This document shows positions 17,398-24,962 of a stretch of DNA of 55,831 nt, one piece after another (the first letter of the stretch is position 1; every line of letters begins with the position of its first letter). A program made the translations under genes and the position numbers. Origin of the DNA: a virus; IMG/VR virus record IMGVR_UViG_3300027336_000040, positions 1 to 55,831 of that record. One strand, given 5' to 3'. The notes under the pieces were generated by a model. It did no database searches, had not been told where the DNA came from, and was given only the letters and a program-made list of their open reading frames with translations.

Positions 17398-17557
17398 CTG
17401 GCGCTCCGTACTGACTGCGCAAGAACTCGTCGAGGTCTTCCTTGCGAAAGCGCCACTGACGACCGACCTTGCCGGATGGGATACGCCTGTCACGCGCCAG
17501 CTTGCGCAGCGAGAACACGCTCAGACCGAGGTACTCGGCAGCTTCAAAAATCGACAT
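17381..17557 (-). CDS. xis-like: Excisionase-like helix-turn-helix protein
   Basis: 58 residues from ATG 17557 (an ATG also lies at 17560). The sequence is a compact MerR-type HTH_17/excisionase fold: MSIFEAAEYLGLSVFSLRKLARD, then RRIPSGKVGRQWRFRKEDLDEFL. Such proteins act as recombination directionality factors or as AlpA-like regulators. In an operon ending with int, a role in excision is the simplest reading. It overlaps the upstream exonuclease gene by 14 nt. Confidence 0.75.
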   Translation of the reverse strand: MSIFEAAEYLGLSVFSLRKLARDRRIPSGKVGRQWRFRKEDLDEFLRSQYGAPDAAAA

Positions 17558-18407
17558 CATTTGTTGTTTCCTCTTGTGGTTGACTGGCTTTGATCTGCTG
17601 CCACTGCGAACAGAAGGGCGCGACCTCGCAGTACTCCTCGCACCTGCGGTTACGTCCGGGACGCTCTTGCACGTAATGACCGGGCGGGATATCGCCCAGC
17701 TCAGACAGGATCGGGACAACGCGTTTTGCGCGCTTGCCACCCTCTTTCATGAGGGCATAGGTAGTCCCGCTGTACCAGCGCTCCTCCGGGGAGCACTCGA
17801 TCTCTTCACCAGAGTCACTGCGCTGGTGGAAAGAAACCCTCTCTCTCACGTAACTCTCACAGTCTCCCAACGGCCAAGCTGGCACGTCAATGACTTGTAT
17901 TGCCTGCTTTGGGTAATCGTCGCGCCGTTGCGACTCTGCGCGTTTCCAATCCCGGAAAATGGCAACGACTTGCAGGCGGTCGACCTGATAGCCGTTCTTG
18001 TGAGCAAGCCAACGCAGCACGTTGAGCTGACGAGTCCACGACTCGTCGCCTAAGTACTTGTACGTAGAGCAGACCTTCCAGTCTTGCAGCGTCCTGTCGG
18101 CCAGGTGCATGCGGTCGAACTGACCGCTCACCTTCCAGCCATCGACCTCGGCGTACAGGCGCTCCTCAACAAGGGCGCTTGTCTCAGCCCTCTCGAGGAC
18201 TGTGTGGACGGCCTGACCCATCACGGACCAGACGCGCTCTGACACGTCCTCGACCACGCTCTCCTTGTGCGCCCTGTAAAGGGTGCGACGACGTGGCGAA
18301 TCAATCAGCTTGGTCGCGGAAATATCGCCGCCGCCCTGATACGGGTCGTTCAGGACGGCCGCGACGAACGCGTCAGGCAAGCCGTGTACGTTGGTGTAGA
18401 GGGACAT
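17544..18407 (-). CDS. PD-(D/E)XK exonuclease (Cas4/RecB-like)
   Basis: 287 residues. Nuclease-fold elements appear in order: VMGQAVHTVLE (62-72), SGQFDRM with catalytic Asp98, LQDWK with Asp109 and Lys111, then the RecB-like Q127-containing helix (TRQLNVLRWLAHKNGY). A C-terminal cysteine cluster (RRCEEYCEVAPFC) resembles part of the iron-sulphur ligand set of Cas4/AddB-type nucleases. It lies beside an ERF annealing protein and an SSB-like protein, so it probably resects dsDNA ends for phage recombination, like lambda Exo. Confidence 0.8.
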   Translation of the reverse strand: MSLYTNVHGLPDAFVAAVLNDPYQGGGDISATKLIDSPRRRTLYRAHKESVVEDVSERVWSVMGQAVHTVLERAETSALVEERLYAEVDGWKVSGQFDRMHLADRTLQDWKVCSTYKYLGDESWTRQLNVLRWLAHKNGYQVDRLQVVAIFRDWKRAESQRRDDYPKQAIQVIDVPAWPLGDCESYVRERVSFHQRSDSGEEIECSPEERWYSGTTYALMKEGGKRAKRVVPILSELGDIPPGHYVQERPGRNRRCEEYCEVAPFCSQWQQIKASQPQEETTNDVDF

Positions 18408-18414
18408 CGCGGCC

Positions 18415-18684
18415 TCAGAAAGGAATGTCCTGGTCCTGACGTGCAGGAGCTGCGCGATAGCCGCCGTTGCCGCCGTCGTTCTTTGTGTACTTGGGGTCGG
18501 GCAGCTTCAGGACGCCGGACTCGAAGGGCGTGCCGTTCTTGCTGACCTTGCTCCAGATGGCAACGTCGTACTTAGTCCCATCAGGGAAGGTGACGGTGCC
18601 GGTCTTGGTCGGGGCCTTGGCGCTGGTGGCTCGTGTGTTCTCGAAGAGAACGATCTCGATCTGGTTGTTGTACGTAGCGGACAT
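18415..18684 (-). CDS. SSB-like protein with DIPF tail
   Basis: 89 residues. The body is beta-rich (NQIEIVLFENTRATSAKAPTKTG, GTKYDVAIWSKVSKNGTPFESGVLKLP), resembling small OB-like or DUF736-type phage proteins. It ends in a Gly/Ala linker and QDQDIPF. A DIPF end is the established SSB tail motif that recruits SSB partner proteins. Context between ERF and an exonuclease supports an ssDNA-binding role in recombination or replication. The fold assignment is inference; the tail is seen directly. Confidence 0.65.
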   Translation of the reverse strand: MSATYNNQIEIVLFENTRATSAKAPTKTGTVTFPDGTKYDVAIWSKVSKNGTPFESGVLKLPDPKYTKNDGGNGGYRAAPARQDQDIPF

Positions 18685-18687
18685 GAA

Positions 18688-19290
18688 TTACTCCTGAGTT
18701 GCGGTTGCTTCTTTGGCTTGCAGACGAGCGACGACTTCTTGCACCTTGGTTGCGGGAAGGTCGCTCAACGAATTGATCTTGTAGGCGGCGCAGATGGCGG
18801 TCGTGTCGACGCCTTTGGCTGCTGCCAGCTTCGAGATCGTGTCCACGTCCAAAGCTGAGGCCTTGGCCGGGGTGGGTGCTGCGGGTGCAGCGGTCGGGGC
18901 GCGACGCACGGGTGGTGCAGCAGTCGCTGCGTTGCCGTCGTCGTCCTCGGGGGCGATGCCGCATGCAGCCATAAGGCTGTAGCGACGCGCATAGGTGAGC
19001 GCCGAGCCGTACCCCTGGGCGTCGTGCTTAGACGAAGGGACGTGCAGCTTTCCGGCGCTGAAGGTCTCGCCGCTTTCGTGGATGAACGTGGTCTCCACGA
19101 TCACGCCGTTGTCGCACTCATGGGTCTGCTGGATCAGGGCCAGGCCGTTGTCGTTGAGCGCGTCGATGACGGCCTCAACACATGTGGCGAGGTCCGCATA
19201 GCGGCTCTTGAAGTGCGGGTTGGCGCTCTGTTTGAGGGCTGGACCGAACGCTTTTTGCGCACGAACCAACGCCGAGGCGATTTCTTTCAT
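18688..19290 (-). CDS. erf: ERF-family ssDNA annealing protein
   Basis: 200 residues. The N-terminal domain (IASALVRAQKAFGPALKQSANPHFKSRYADLATCVEAV, then GSALTYARRYSLMAACGIAPEDDDGN) carries the ERF signature. An Ala/Pro-rich linker (~120-145) leads to a C-terminal helical domain. ERF proteins (P22 Erf) anneal complementary ssDNA and can circularise phage genomes. GGAG precedes the start. First gene of the leftward operon, upstream of the SSB-like and exonuclease genes. Confidence 0.9.
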   Translation of the reverse strand: MKEIASALVRAQKAFGPALKQSANPHFKSRYADLATCVEAVIDALNDNGLALIQQTHECDNGVIVETTFIHESGETFSAGKLHVPSSKHDAQGYGSALTYARRYSLMAACGIAPEDDDGNAATAAPPVRRAPTAAPAAPTPAKASALDVDTISKLAAAKGVDTTAICAAYKINSLSDLPATKVQEVVARLQAKEATATQE

Positions 19291-19395
19291 GGGTTCTCCG
19301 TGAGACTGGTTGAAAATTGGCGATAGCCAAATTGAATTGGACAGTCGCCGCGTTTTGTGGGTTGTAGTGTAGCTGTAAATGCAACGCTGTTGCTT

Positions 19396-19410
19396 TAGGG
19401 TATACCCCTA
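19396..19410. promoter_or_regulatory. Candidate operator TAGGGTATACCCCTA
   Basis: Near-perfect palindrome centred on TATA in the divergent control region; one-base asymmetry between the GGG and CCCC arms. Suited to a dimeric repressor. Confidence 0.4.
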
Positions 19411-19484
19411 TGGCAAAGTAAATTTCGTCGCAGATAATTCAACCCACTGATTCGTCTACGTTTTTTTGAGCGCCGAGGTGTTTG

Positions 19485-19500
19485 CTTAGATTGTTCTAAG
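19485..19500. promoter_or_regulatory. Candidate operator CTTAGA-N4-TCTAAG
   Basis: Perfect 6-bp inverted repeat with a 4-bp spacer, ~118 bp before the primase-helicase start. Typical spacing for an HTH dimer site; the protein is unknown. Confidence 0.4.
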
Positions 19501-19617
19501 TCACGCAGCGAAGCGTAACAAATAGGTCGGCGGTACGCAGACAAGCGGCGAAGCACACACAGCTCTATAGCTGCTCGCTATCGCTACATACAGCAACGCT
19601 TTTACTCACGGAGAACA

Positions 19618-21324
19618 ATGAAAACTTTTCAGGATTTCGGAATTGACCTGAAGGGTCGGACTGGCGAGGAGGTCAAGACGACCTGCCCGCAGTGCTCGCA
19701 CACCCGAAAGAAGCAGAGCTACCCCTGCTTGAACGTCAACACGCTCAAGGGCATCTGGCACTGCCATCACTGCGGCTGGTCCGGTGGTCTGGGCAGCGGC
19801 GTCATCAACCGCTCTGCCCCACCCTCACGTCGCGTCTACCCCAAGCCCGAGTTCCGTCCGGCCAGCCTGAGCGAGAAGGCTCACGAGTGGTTCACCAAGC
19901 GCGGCGTCACCACTGAGGTGCTGGTCCGCAACCGCGTGAGCATGGAGCGGGTCTGGATGCCTCAGATCGAGGACGAGGTCACGGCGATTGCCTTCCCCTA
20001 CTACAAGGGCGGCGAGGTCGTGAACATCAAGTACCGGGACGCGCAGAAGAACTTCCGCCAGGTCGCTGGCGCAGAGAAGATCCTCTACAAGTACGACGAC
20101 ATCTCGACCCAGCAGACCATCATCTGCGAGGGTGAGATGGACGCCCTGTCCCTCGAGGTCGCGGGGTTCCAGCACTGCATCAGCGTGCCTGATGGGGCGC
20201 CCGAGGTAAGGGCCACCAACTTCGACAAGAAGTTCGAGTTCCTTGACGACGAGCGACTCGACGCCGTCAAGCAATGGGTGCTCGCAGTTGACTCTGACGA
20301 GCCTGGTCGCAAGCTCGAGGACGAGCTCTCTCGCCGCCTGGGCAGGGAGAAGTGCCTTCGGGTGATCTGGCCCGAAGACTGCAAAGACGCCAACGAGGTG
20401 CTGGTCAAGCACGGCGCTCAACGTCTGCGCGAGTGCATCGAGGATGCCAAGCCCTTCCCTGTCGAAGGCGTGTTCTCGATCGACGACATTGCTGACGACA
20501 TCGACCAGATGCTCGAGTTCGGCATGGTCCAGGGCGAGCCGACCGGATGGGAGTCGGTCAACGGCCTGTACAAACCAGCGCCTGGTCAGTGGACCCTGGT
20601 CACAGGCATCCCCTCGATGGGCAAGTCCGAGTGGCTGGACGCGATGGCGGTGAACATCGCAGAGAACGCTGGCTGGACCTTCGGCATCTGCTCACCTGAG
20701 AACCAGCCGATCTCGTGGCACGCCGCAAAGCTGATCGAGAAGCGCATGGGCTCTCGCCTCGTGGCTGGTCAGGTGGATCGCGTGAGGTTCGCCGACGCCA
20801 AGGAGTGGATGAACCAGCACTTCCACTTCATCATGCCCGAGGAGCCAAGCCTTGATTCCGTGCTGGCTAAGGCTAAGGTCCTGATCCGCAGGCAGGGCAT
20901 GAAGGGTCTGATCATCGACCCGTACAACGAGCTCGATCACACCAAGCGCAAGGACGGGGTGAGTGAGACCGAGTACGTCTCGCTGTTCCTCACGCAGATG
21001 CGCAAGTTCGCCCGTGACAACCAGATCCACATCTGGCTGGTGGCGCACCCCTCGAAGCTGATGAAGGATAAGGACGGCACGTACCCCGTGCCCGATGGCT
21101 ACGCCGTCTCAGGCTCGGCGCACTTCTACAACAAGGCCGACAACATCATTGCCGTCCACCGGGACACCAGCAACCCGCGTGCGGCCACCGAGGTCCACGT
21201 CCAGAAGGTTCGTAGCCGCTGGCTTGGCAAGCGCGGCACAGCGTACCTGCAATGGCAGTCGCACTCCGGCCGCTTCACTGAGTTCAACGGGGCGTACTCC
21301 CCACCAACAGGGGGTGACGCATGA
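19618..21324 (+). CDS. Primase-helicase, T7 gp4-like
   Basis: 568 residues. The N-terminal zinc-binding module has C23-PQ-C26 and C49-HH-C52. A TOPRIM domain follows with CEGEMDAL (E171) and VLAVDSDEPG. The C-terminal RecA-like helicase has Walker A GIPSMGKS (330-337), Walker B-like LIIDPYNEL and a late motif IWLVAHPSK. It would unwind DNA and prime lagging-strand synthesis as a hexamer. It heads the rightward operon, preceded by CTCACGGAGAAC. No DNA polymerase gene was found, so it probably works with the host replisome. Confidence 0.93.
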   Translation: MKTFQDFGIDLKGRTGEEVKTTCPQCSHTRKKQSYPCLNVNTLKGIWHCHHCGWSGGLGSGVINRSAPPSRRVYPKPEFRPASLSEKAHEWFTKRGVTTEVLVRNRVSMERVWMPQIEDEVTAIAFPYYKGGEVVNIKYRDAQKNFRQVAGAEKILYKYDDISTQQTIICEGEMDALSLEVAGFQHCISVPDGAPEVRATNFDKKFEFLDDERLDAVKQWVLAVDSDEPGRKLEDELSRRLGREKCLRVIWPEDCKDANEVLVKHGAQRLRECIEDAKPFPVEGVFSIDDIADDIDQMLEFGMVQGEPTGWESVNGLYKPAPGQWTLVTGIPSMGKSEWLDAMAVNIAENAGWTFGICSPENQPISWHAAKLIEKRMGSRLVAGQVDRVRFADAKEWMNQHFHFIMPEEPSLDSVLAKAKVLIRRQGMKGLIIDPYNELDHTKRKDGVSETEYVSLFLTQMRKFARDNQIHIWLVAHPSKLMKDKDGTYPVPDGYAVSGSAHFYNKADNIIAVHRDTSNPRAATEVHVQKVRSRWLGKRGTAYLQWQSHSGRFTEFNGAYSPPTGGDA

Positions 21325-21566
21325 CACTCGAAGAGCTGCGCAGCATTCCGCTGCAATACACGTTTGGCTACAGCGCCGACACCCACGCCGTACGTCAGTA
21401 CATGAGCAAGGACAAGCTGATCTGCAAGCAGGTCAGCACACCTCGCAACAAGAAGACCGGGATGTGGGGCAACGGCAAAGTGACCTACATGCTCGTGCCC
21501 ACCAAGCAGGAGTTCGAGACAGTCGAGGAGCTGCTCGAGGCCATCAATGCTCGGGAGGCCTCATGA
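21321..21566 (+). CDS. Small early protein (81 aa), unknown
   Basis: ATGA overlap with the primase-helicase stop. Mixed alpha/beta: LEELRSIPLQYTFGYSADTHAVRQYMSKDK, a Lys-rich centre, then KVTYMLVPTKQEFETVEELLEAI. No motif recognised; possibly binds nucleic acid given its basic centre. Translation is coupled to the helicase gene. Confidence 0.6.
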   Translation: MTLEELRSIPLQYTFGYSADTHAVRQYMSKDKLICKQVSTPRNKKTGMWGNGKVTYMLVPTKQEFETVEELLEAINAREAS

Positions 21567-21793
21567 CCCGCGAAGACATCATCCGCATGGCGCGGGCTTC
21601 AGGCTGGTCAGACAAGGACATCGACAGCCTGATGTACATCGTCGAGACAGCCGCCGCAGCAGAGCGTGAGGCGTGTGCAAAGGTGTGTGAAGGGCTTACA
21701 CCTGAGTGGCCAGACCAGCTAGGCATCGCCCAGGCTGAGCGGACGACCATGCTTGACTGCGCCGCAGCCATCCGAGCAAGGGGGCGAGCATGA
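21563..21793 (+). CDS. Small early protein (76 aa), unknown
   Basis: Start at 21563 with GGGAGG just upstream and ATGA overlap with the preceding stop; a longer out-of-place ORF upstream was rejected. Begins MTREDIIRMARASGWSDKDIDSLMYIVETAAAAEREACAKVCEGL, a pattern common in phage proteins in which a helix with EREACAK(V)CE follows. Such proteins are widespread but uncharacterised. Confidence 0.65.
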   Translation: MTREDIIRMARASGWSDKDIDSLMYIVETAAAAEREACAKVCEGLTPEWPDQLGIAQAERTTMLDCAAAIRARGRA

Positions 21794-22083
21794 CTTATCG
21801 CAACCGCAAGCTTCTTGACCTGGCTAAGGACCAGCGATGCGTGATGTGTGGCGCTGATGACGGCACGGTCGTGGCGGCGCACAGCAATCTTGGCGAGCAC
21901 GGCAAGGGCTTTGCGCAGAAGGCGCATGACGGCATGGCCGCATGGCTCTGCTATCGGTGTCACGCCGAGTACGACCAGGGCAACAAGATGAACAAGGTGG
22001 ACAAGCGTGACTACATCCTCACGGCTATCTGCAAGACGTACCAAGAGATGTGGATCAAAGGACTTATCGGGGTGAACAAATGA
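21790..22083 (+). CDS. HNH-like nuclease, YbcO/DUF1364 type
   Basis: 97 residues. Metal-site residues are arranged as in YbcO-like recombination nucleases: C17-VM-C20, H31 in VVAAHSN, then C54-YR-C57-H58 in AWLCYRCHAEYDQG. Known relatives in lambdoid phages sit in nin-type regions and have HNH folds. It may cut recombination intermediates. Overlaps the previous gene by 4 nt. Confidence 0.75.
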   Translation: MTYRNRKLLDLAKDQRCVMCGADDGTVVAAHSNLGEHGKGFAQKAHDGMAAWLCYRCHAEYDQGNKMNKVDKRDYILTAICKTYQEMWIKGLIGVNK

Positions 22084-22457
22084 CAGAAGAGTTTTTCAAG
22101 AGCACTCAAGCGATTCGTGAAGAGTCGATCGGAATGATCAAGACACTGCGCGCAGTGCGTGGCGAGAACTACGCACGGCTGGTTCACTCGATCATCCTTG
22201 CCGATCAGATCGAGAACGTCACCAACATCTTTGTCGAGAGCACCACGCCTGAGACGAGAGAGCTGGCGCAGGGCATCTCCAAAGCGCAGATGAGCATGGT
22301 TGCGCAGATCATGACCTACTACACCCGCTGCACTCAGTTCAGCAAGGAGCAGATCGCAGAGGCGATTGCGGACGCCGATCGGATTCAGCGCAGCACGTAC
22401 GACCTGATCTCCAAAGCCGACGATCTGAGCAAGGCGGGAAAGGTGATGGGCGAATGA
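22080..22457 (+). CDS. Early helical protein (125 aa), unknown
   Basis: Start at MTEEFFKSTQ (22080), ATGA-overlapping the nuclease stop; the longer frame from 22050 was rejected. Nearly all-helical (AIREESIGMIKTLRAVRGENYARLVHSIILADQIENVTNIF; SKAQMSMVAQIMTYYTRC). No known family recognised. Confidence 0.6.
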   Translation: MTEEFFKSTQAIREESIGMIKTLRAVRGENYARLVHSIILADQIENVTNIFVESTTPETRELAQGISKAQMSMVAQIMTYYTRCTQFSKEQIAEAIADADRIQRSTYDLISKADDLSKAGKVMGE

Positions 22458-22666
22458 TCGAGAACGACATCACCATGCCTGGCATGCGAGACATCAGTGG
22501 CTACTCAGCTAACTGCTCGCGTTGCGAAGAGCGCAGGCCAATCGACGACGGCGTACAGATCAGCCGAAGCAAATGGGTATGCGGCAAGTGCTGGCGTCTG
22601 AAGGCAACCCGCCCTACTGGCGCGATGGCCGCGCTTTCTGCCGAGGGAAGGCGAGGCAAGTCATGA
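22454..22666 (+). CDS. Small zinc-ribbon-like protein (70 aa)
   Basis: Two CxxC pairs are visible: NCSRCEERRP and WVCGKCWRLK, spaced about 20 residues, giving a likely treble-clef or ribbon zinc site. The tail is Ala/Arg-rich. Four-base overlaps with both neighbours. Function unknown; could bind nucleic acid. Confidence 0.6.
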   Translation: MIENDITMPGMRDISGYSANCSRCEERRPIDDGVQISRSKWVCGKCWRLKATRPTGAMAALSAEGRRGKS

Positions 22667-23082
22667 GCATCGGCAAAGTCGTACGTAACGCAGGGTCGCA
22701 TCGCATCCTGTACGCGCTGTCCTTCGGCGAGAAGAGCAGCAAGGAACTCAAGCTAGTCGTCGGCGCGATCAACAGCATCAGCCGATTCGATGGCGAGTAC
22801 ATGTCCCGCCTCGTGGCCAGTGGCTACGTGCGCAGCGTTCAAAGCGCATGGGCAATCACCAAGTCAGGCAAGGCAAAGCTCGAAGAGCTCGGCCCTGTCT
22901 CTGGCTTCAATCCTGAATCAAAGAGTCTCAAGAACACCAAGATGCTGCTCCCTAACTACGTCCCCGAGCGGGACAACAAACAGCGCCCATTGCGCCCAGG
23001 ATCGCAGGACTTCCTTGCGTACCCGAGCCGCATCGGCAACTGGCACTACTACCGTGATGGCCGCATAGAAAGGATCGAATGA
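22663..23082 (+). CDS. Winged-helix-like protein (139 aa)
   Basis: Start at MSIGKVVRNAG (22663) overlapping the previous stop. Residues ~10-65 (SHRILYALSFGEKSSKELKLVVGAINSISRFDGEYMSRLVASGYVRSVQSAWAITKSGKAKLEEL) follow a MarR-like order: helix, helix, recognition helix with 'MSRLVASGYV', wing, then TKSGKAKLEEL. The C-terminal half is Asn/Pro-rich with YPSRIGNWHYYRDGRIE. It may be a DNA-binding regulator, one of few repressor candidates here. Confidence 0.6.
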   Translation: MSIGKVVRNAGSHRILYALSFGEKSSKELKLVVGAINSISRFDGEYMSRLVASGYVRSVQSAWAITKSGKAKLEELGPVSGFNPESKSLKNTKMLLPNYVPERDNKQRPLRPGSQDFLAYPSRIGNWHYYRDGRIERIE

Positions 23083-23417
23083 TGGACATCGAAGAAATGC
23101 TGGAGTTGTACCGCCAGCTTGCAGACAGGTACGCACCCGCCCGCGCTGCGCGTGGCCACCTCGAGGACTACAAGAAGTCCTGCCTGGCCATGCTCATGAA
23201 GGACGCCGAGCGCGAGAAGAAGATCACGACCACGTCCGGTCAAGAGCGTGAGGCCTATGCCCACCCCACGTACATCAAGCTGCTCGATGACCTCAAGCAG
23301 GCGGTGTATGAGGAGGAGAAGGTTCGCTACCACCTCAAGGCAGTCGAACTTCAGATCGAGTTGTACCGCACCAAGAGTGCGAACGAGCGTGCGGAGCGCC
23401 GCGCATACGGAGCCTGA
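23079..23417 (+). CDS. Coiled-coil early protein (112 aa)
   Basis: ATGA overlap. Mostly charged helices: DIEEMLELYRQLADRYAPARAARGHLEDYKKSCLAMLMKDAERE, then HPTYIKLLDDLKQAVYEEEKVRYHLKAVELQIELYR, likely coiled coil. Similar small helical proteins accompany ERF or RecT systems in other phages, but no family is certain. Unknown function. Confidence 0.6.
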   Translation: MMDIEEMLELYRQLADRYAPARAARGHLEDYKKSCLAMLMKDAEREKKITTTSGQEREAYAHPTYIKLLDDLKQAVYEEEKVRYHLKAVELQIELYRTKSANERAERRAYGA

Positions 23418-23419
23418 CC

Positions 23420-23656
23420 ATGAGCATCACATTGAAGTACACAGCAGTGGCTCCATTGGTCGAGGCCAACCTCAGGCAAGTCATCAAGGCCGACCTGCGC
23501 AAGCGCCTGAACGAGGTGGTGAATCAGGAGATCGACGCTGTCATCGAGGAGGCCTGCAACGACATCGTTGCCAGGGTCTATGAGGTGCGCGACATCGGAC
23601 TCGATGGCATCACTCTGCAAATCGCGATCAACGGCGTGAGGAAGGACGTGTCATGA
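23420..23656 (+). CDS. Small early protein (78 aa), unknown
   Basis: Two bases after the previous stop and ATGA-linked to the next gene. Helices with alternating charge (ANLRQVIKADLRKRLNEVVNQEIDAVIEEACNDIVARV) followed by a beta hairpin (LDGITLQIAINGVRK). Not recognised. Confidence 0.55.
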   Translation: MSITLKYTAVAPLVEANLRQVIKADLRKRLNEVVNQEIDAVIEEACNDIVARVYEVRDIGLDGITLQIAINGVRKDVS

Positions 23657-23958
23657 ACGAGCAGTGGAAGTTCTCGGCACAGCGGGAAATCTGGAGCGAT
23701 GCCATCTCGCTGCGCATTGGCGTCAAGCAAGACGATGGCGGCTTCTCTGTCGCCGAGCCACTGACCATGCGTGTCATCGAGTCTGGCCAGACGGTCTCGC
23801 CTTGTATGAGCATCCCGTTCGGTGCAGCGCAGTCTTTGATGGATGAGCTGTGGCAGGCGGGGTGCAGGCCATCGCAGTCGATCGGCACAGCAGGCCAGAT
23901 CGAATCAATGAAACATCACCTGGAAGACATGCGTCGACTGGTATTTGAAAGCAAGTAA
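23653..23958 (+). CDS. Small early protein (101 aa), unknown
   Basis: Beta-rich N-terminal half (WKFSAQREIWSDAISLRIGVKQDDGGFSVAEPLTMRVIE) and helical C-terminal half containing SLMDELWQAGCRPSQSIGTAGQIESMKHHLEDMRRLVF. The 'MDELW.aG.RP....gs.Gq..a...HL.DMR.l' pattern recurs in many phage proteins of unknown role. Overlaps both neighbours. Confidence 0.65.
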   Translation: MNEQWKFSAQREIWSDAISLRIGVKQDDGGFSVAEPLTMRVIESGQTVSPCMSIPFGAAQSLMDELWQAGCRPSQSIGTAGQIESMKHHLEDMRRLVFESK

Positions 23959-24359
23959 TGAAGTGGTTGGACCGAAGAATCTCTGCGCCTGGGCCACACC
24001 TGACCTTGTGCTTGAGTGACCGCGAATACAAGCAGGCGATGAAGCACATGAACTGTGAGCCGATCTCGCCTTGGATTAAGACCAGCCAGGCGGATGCAAC
24101 AGCGCACCACCTGGTCTCCGCCAAGGGATTGGCTTGCATCGTCTGTTTGAGTGGATGGGAAGAGCGAAACCCCATCGAGATAGCTGGCCTGCTGGTACAC
24201 GAGGCGGTTCACATCTGGCAGGAATACTGCGATTACTACGGCGAGTCATCACCCGGCCGAGAGCAAGAGGCGTACGCCATTCAGGCAGTGGCGCAAGAGT
24301 TGATGGCGGAGTTCTCGTCTCGACTCAGCAAGAGCAGCAAAGCAAAGAAGGGTAAGTAA
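23958..24359 (+). CDS. Zincin-like small protein (HEAVH)
   Basis: 133 residues. H81-E-A-V-H85 in LLVHEAVHIWQEYCDYYGES fits the HExxH metal motif, with Glu in REQEAYAIQ ~17-19 residues on as likely third ligand. Such proteins recur in phage early operons and are annotated only as putative metallopeptidases. It may be a protease or a non-catalytic metal protein. Basic tail (KSSKAKKGK). Confidence 0.65.
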   Translation: MKWLDRRISAPGPHLTLCLSDREYKQAMKHMNCEPISPWIKTSQADATAHHLVSAKGLACIVCLSGWEERNPIEIAGLLVHEAVHIWQEYCDYYGESSPGREQEAYAIQAVAQELMAEFSSRLSKSSKAKKGK

Positions 24360-24811
24360 TGGGAAAGATCAACAGCAGGGCGAAAGGCGCCCAGGCCGAA
24401 AGAAGCTTCATCAAGGAGTTGAGCGAGTTCCTGGGGGATGCGCTACTCGAGCCGATGAAGCGCAACCTGGAGCAGACCCGCAAGGGTGGTCACGACATCG
24501 TTGGGCTGGATGGCTTTGCCATCGAGATCAAACGGTACAAGGTAATCAAGGAGGGGGACATCGTCAGGTTTTGGGCGCAGGCCGTGGATCAAGCGAGGCG
24601 TGTCGACGCCGAGCCAGTGCTGGCGTACCGGGAAGACTTCTGCTCGTGGCGTGTGCGAATCCCGTGGGGATTCATGATGGAAGAGGACTGGGATGAGGAT
24701 GTGGACTTCACCATTGAGCTGTCGCTCAAGGCATTTGCCACCCTGGTGCGGGAGCGGCTTGTCCTCGCCGCTTTACAAAGCAACGCAACACCACATAAGA
24801 TCGCGGCATGA
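24359..24811 (+). CDS. PD-(D/E)XK endonuclease, resolvase-like
   Basis: 150 residues. The Hjc-like order is visible: KGAQAERSFIKEL with E14, GGHDIVGL with D46, and FAIEIKRYK with E56-x-K58. This fits a small PD-(D/E)XK fold, plausibly a Holliday-junction resolvase or structure-specific nuclease for recombination intermediates and packaging substrate. Last gene of the rightward replication operon, followed by a strong terminator. Confidence 0.75.
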   Translation: MGKINSRAKGAQAERSFIKELSEFLGDALLEPMKRNLEQTRKGGHDIVGLDGFAIEIKRYKVIKEGDIVRFWAQAVDQARRVDAEPVLAYREDFCSWRVRIPWGFMMEEDWDEDVDFTIELSLKAFATLVRERLVLAALQSNATPHKIAA

Positions 24812-24859
24812 AGCGTTGAGGCATGAGCCTCCACCCAAATGCGGTGAGCTGCAACATAG

Positions 24860-24888
24860 GCCCCTGGCATTGCGTCCAGGGGCTTTTC
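24860..24888 (+). terminator. Terminator of replication operon
   Basis: GCCCCTGG / CCAGGGGC 8-bp stem, 8-nt loop, then TTTTC. Lies 48 nt after the nuclease stop. Confidence 0.85.
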
Positions 24889-24898
24889 ATTTGGGCGG

Positions 24899-24926
24899 TC
24901 GTGTAAATATCGACTTGGCCCCCGAG
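24899..24926 (-). promoter_or_regulatory. Dispersed element copy A (TCGATATTTACAC)
   Basis: On the - strand, downstream of the leftward-operon terminator, GTCGATATTTACACGA matches the copies at 32112-32136 and 30171-30194. Here no - strand gene follows; transcription from it would run antisense into the replication operon. Confidence 0.4.
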
Positions 24927-24927
24927 G

Positions 24928-24959
24928 TTAAAAAAAAGAAATGGGGGCATAGCCCCCAC
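24928..24959 (-). terminator. Terminator of accessory operon
   Basis: On the - strand TGGGGGC-TAT-GCCCCCA forms a 7-bp stem with 3-nt loop, followed by TTTCTTTTTTTT. It ends the leftward accessory operon and faces the terminator at 24860-24888. Confidence 0.85.
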
Positions 24960-24962
24960 TCT

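Larger units (their letters stand above)
19291..19617. promoter_or_regulatory. Divergent early control region
   Basis: 327 bases without a gene separate the leftward recombination operon from the rightward replication operon. Inverted repeats seen: GCAAC-GCT-GTTGC (19381-19393), near-palindrome TAGGGTATACCCCTA (19396-19410) and perfect CTTAGA-TTGT-TCTAAG (19485-19500). GCAACGCT recurs at 19593. Both flanking genes share the 12-base leader CTCACGGAGAAC in front of the start (19293-19304 on -, 19605-19616 on +). The region probably holds divergent promoters and repressor operators; promoter boxes could not be fixed with confidence. Confidence 0.6.

Noticed and set aside
24726-24959. - strand ORF after element copy A
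   Set aside because: It crosses a terminator and the antisense of the nuclease gene; no RBS and low-quality product.
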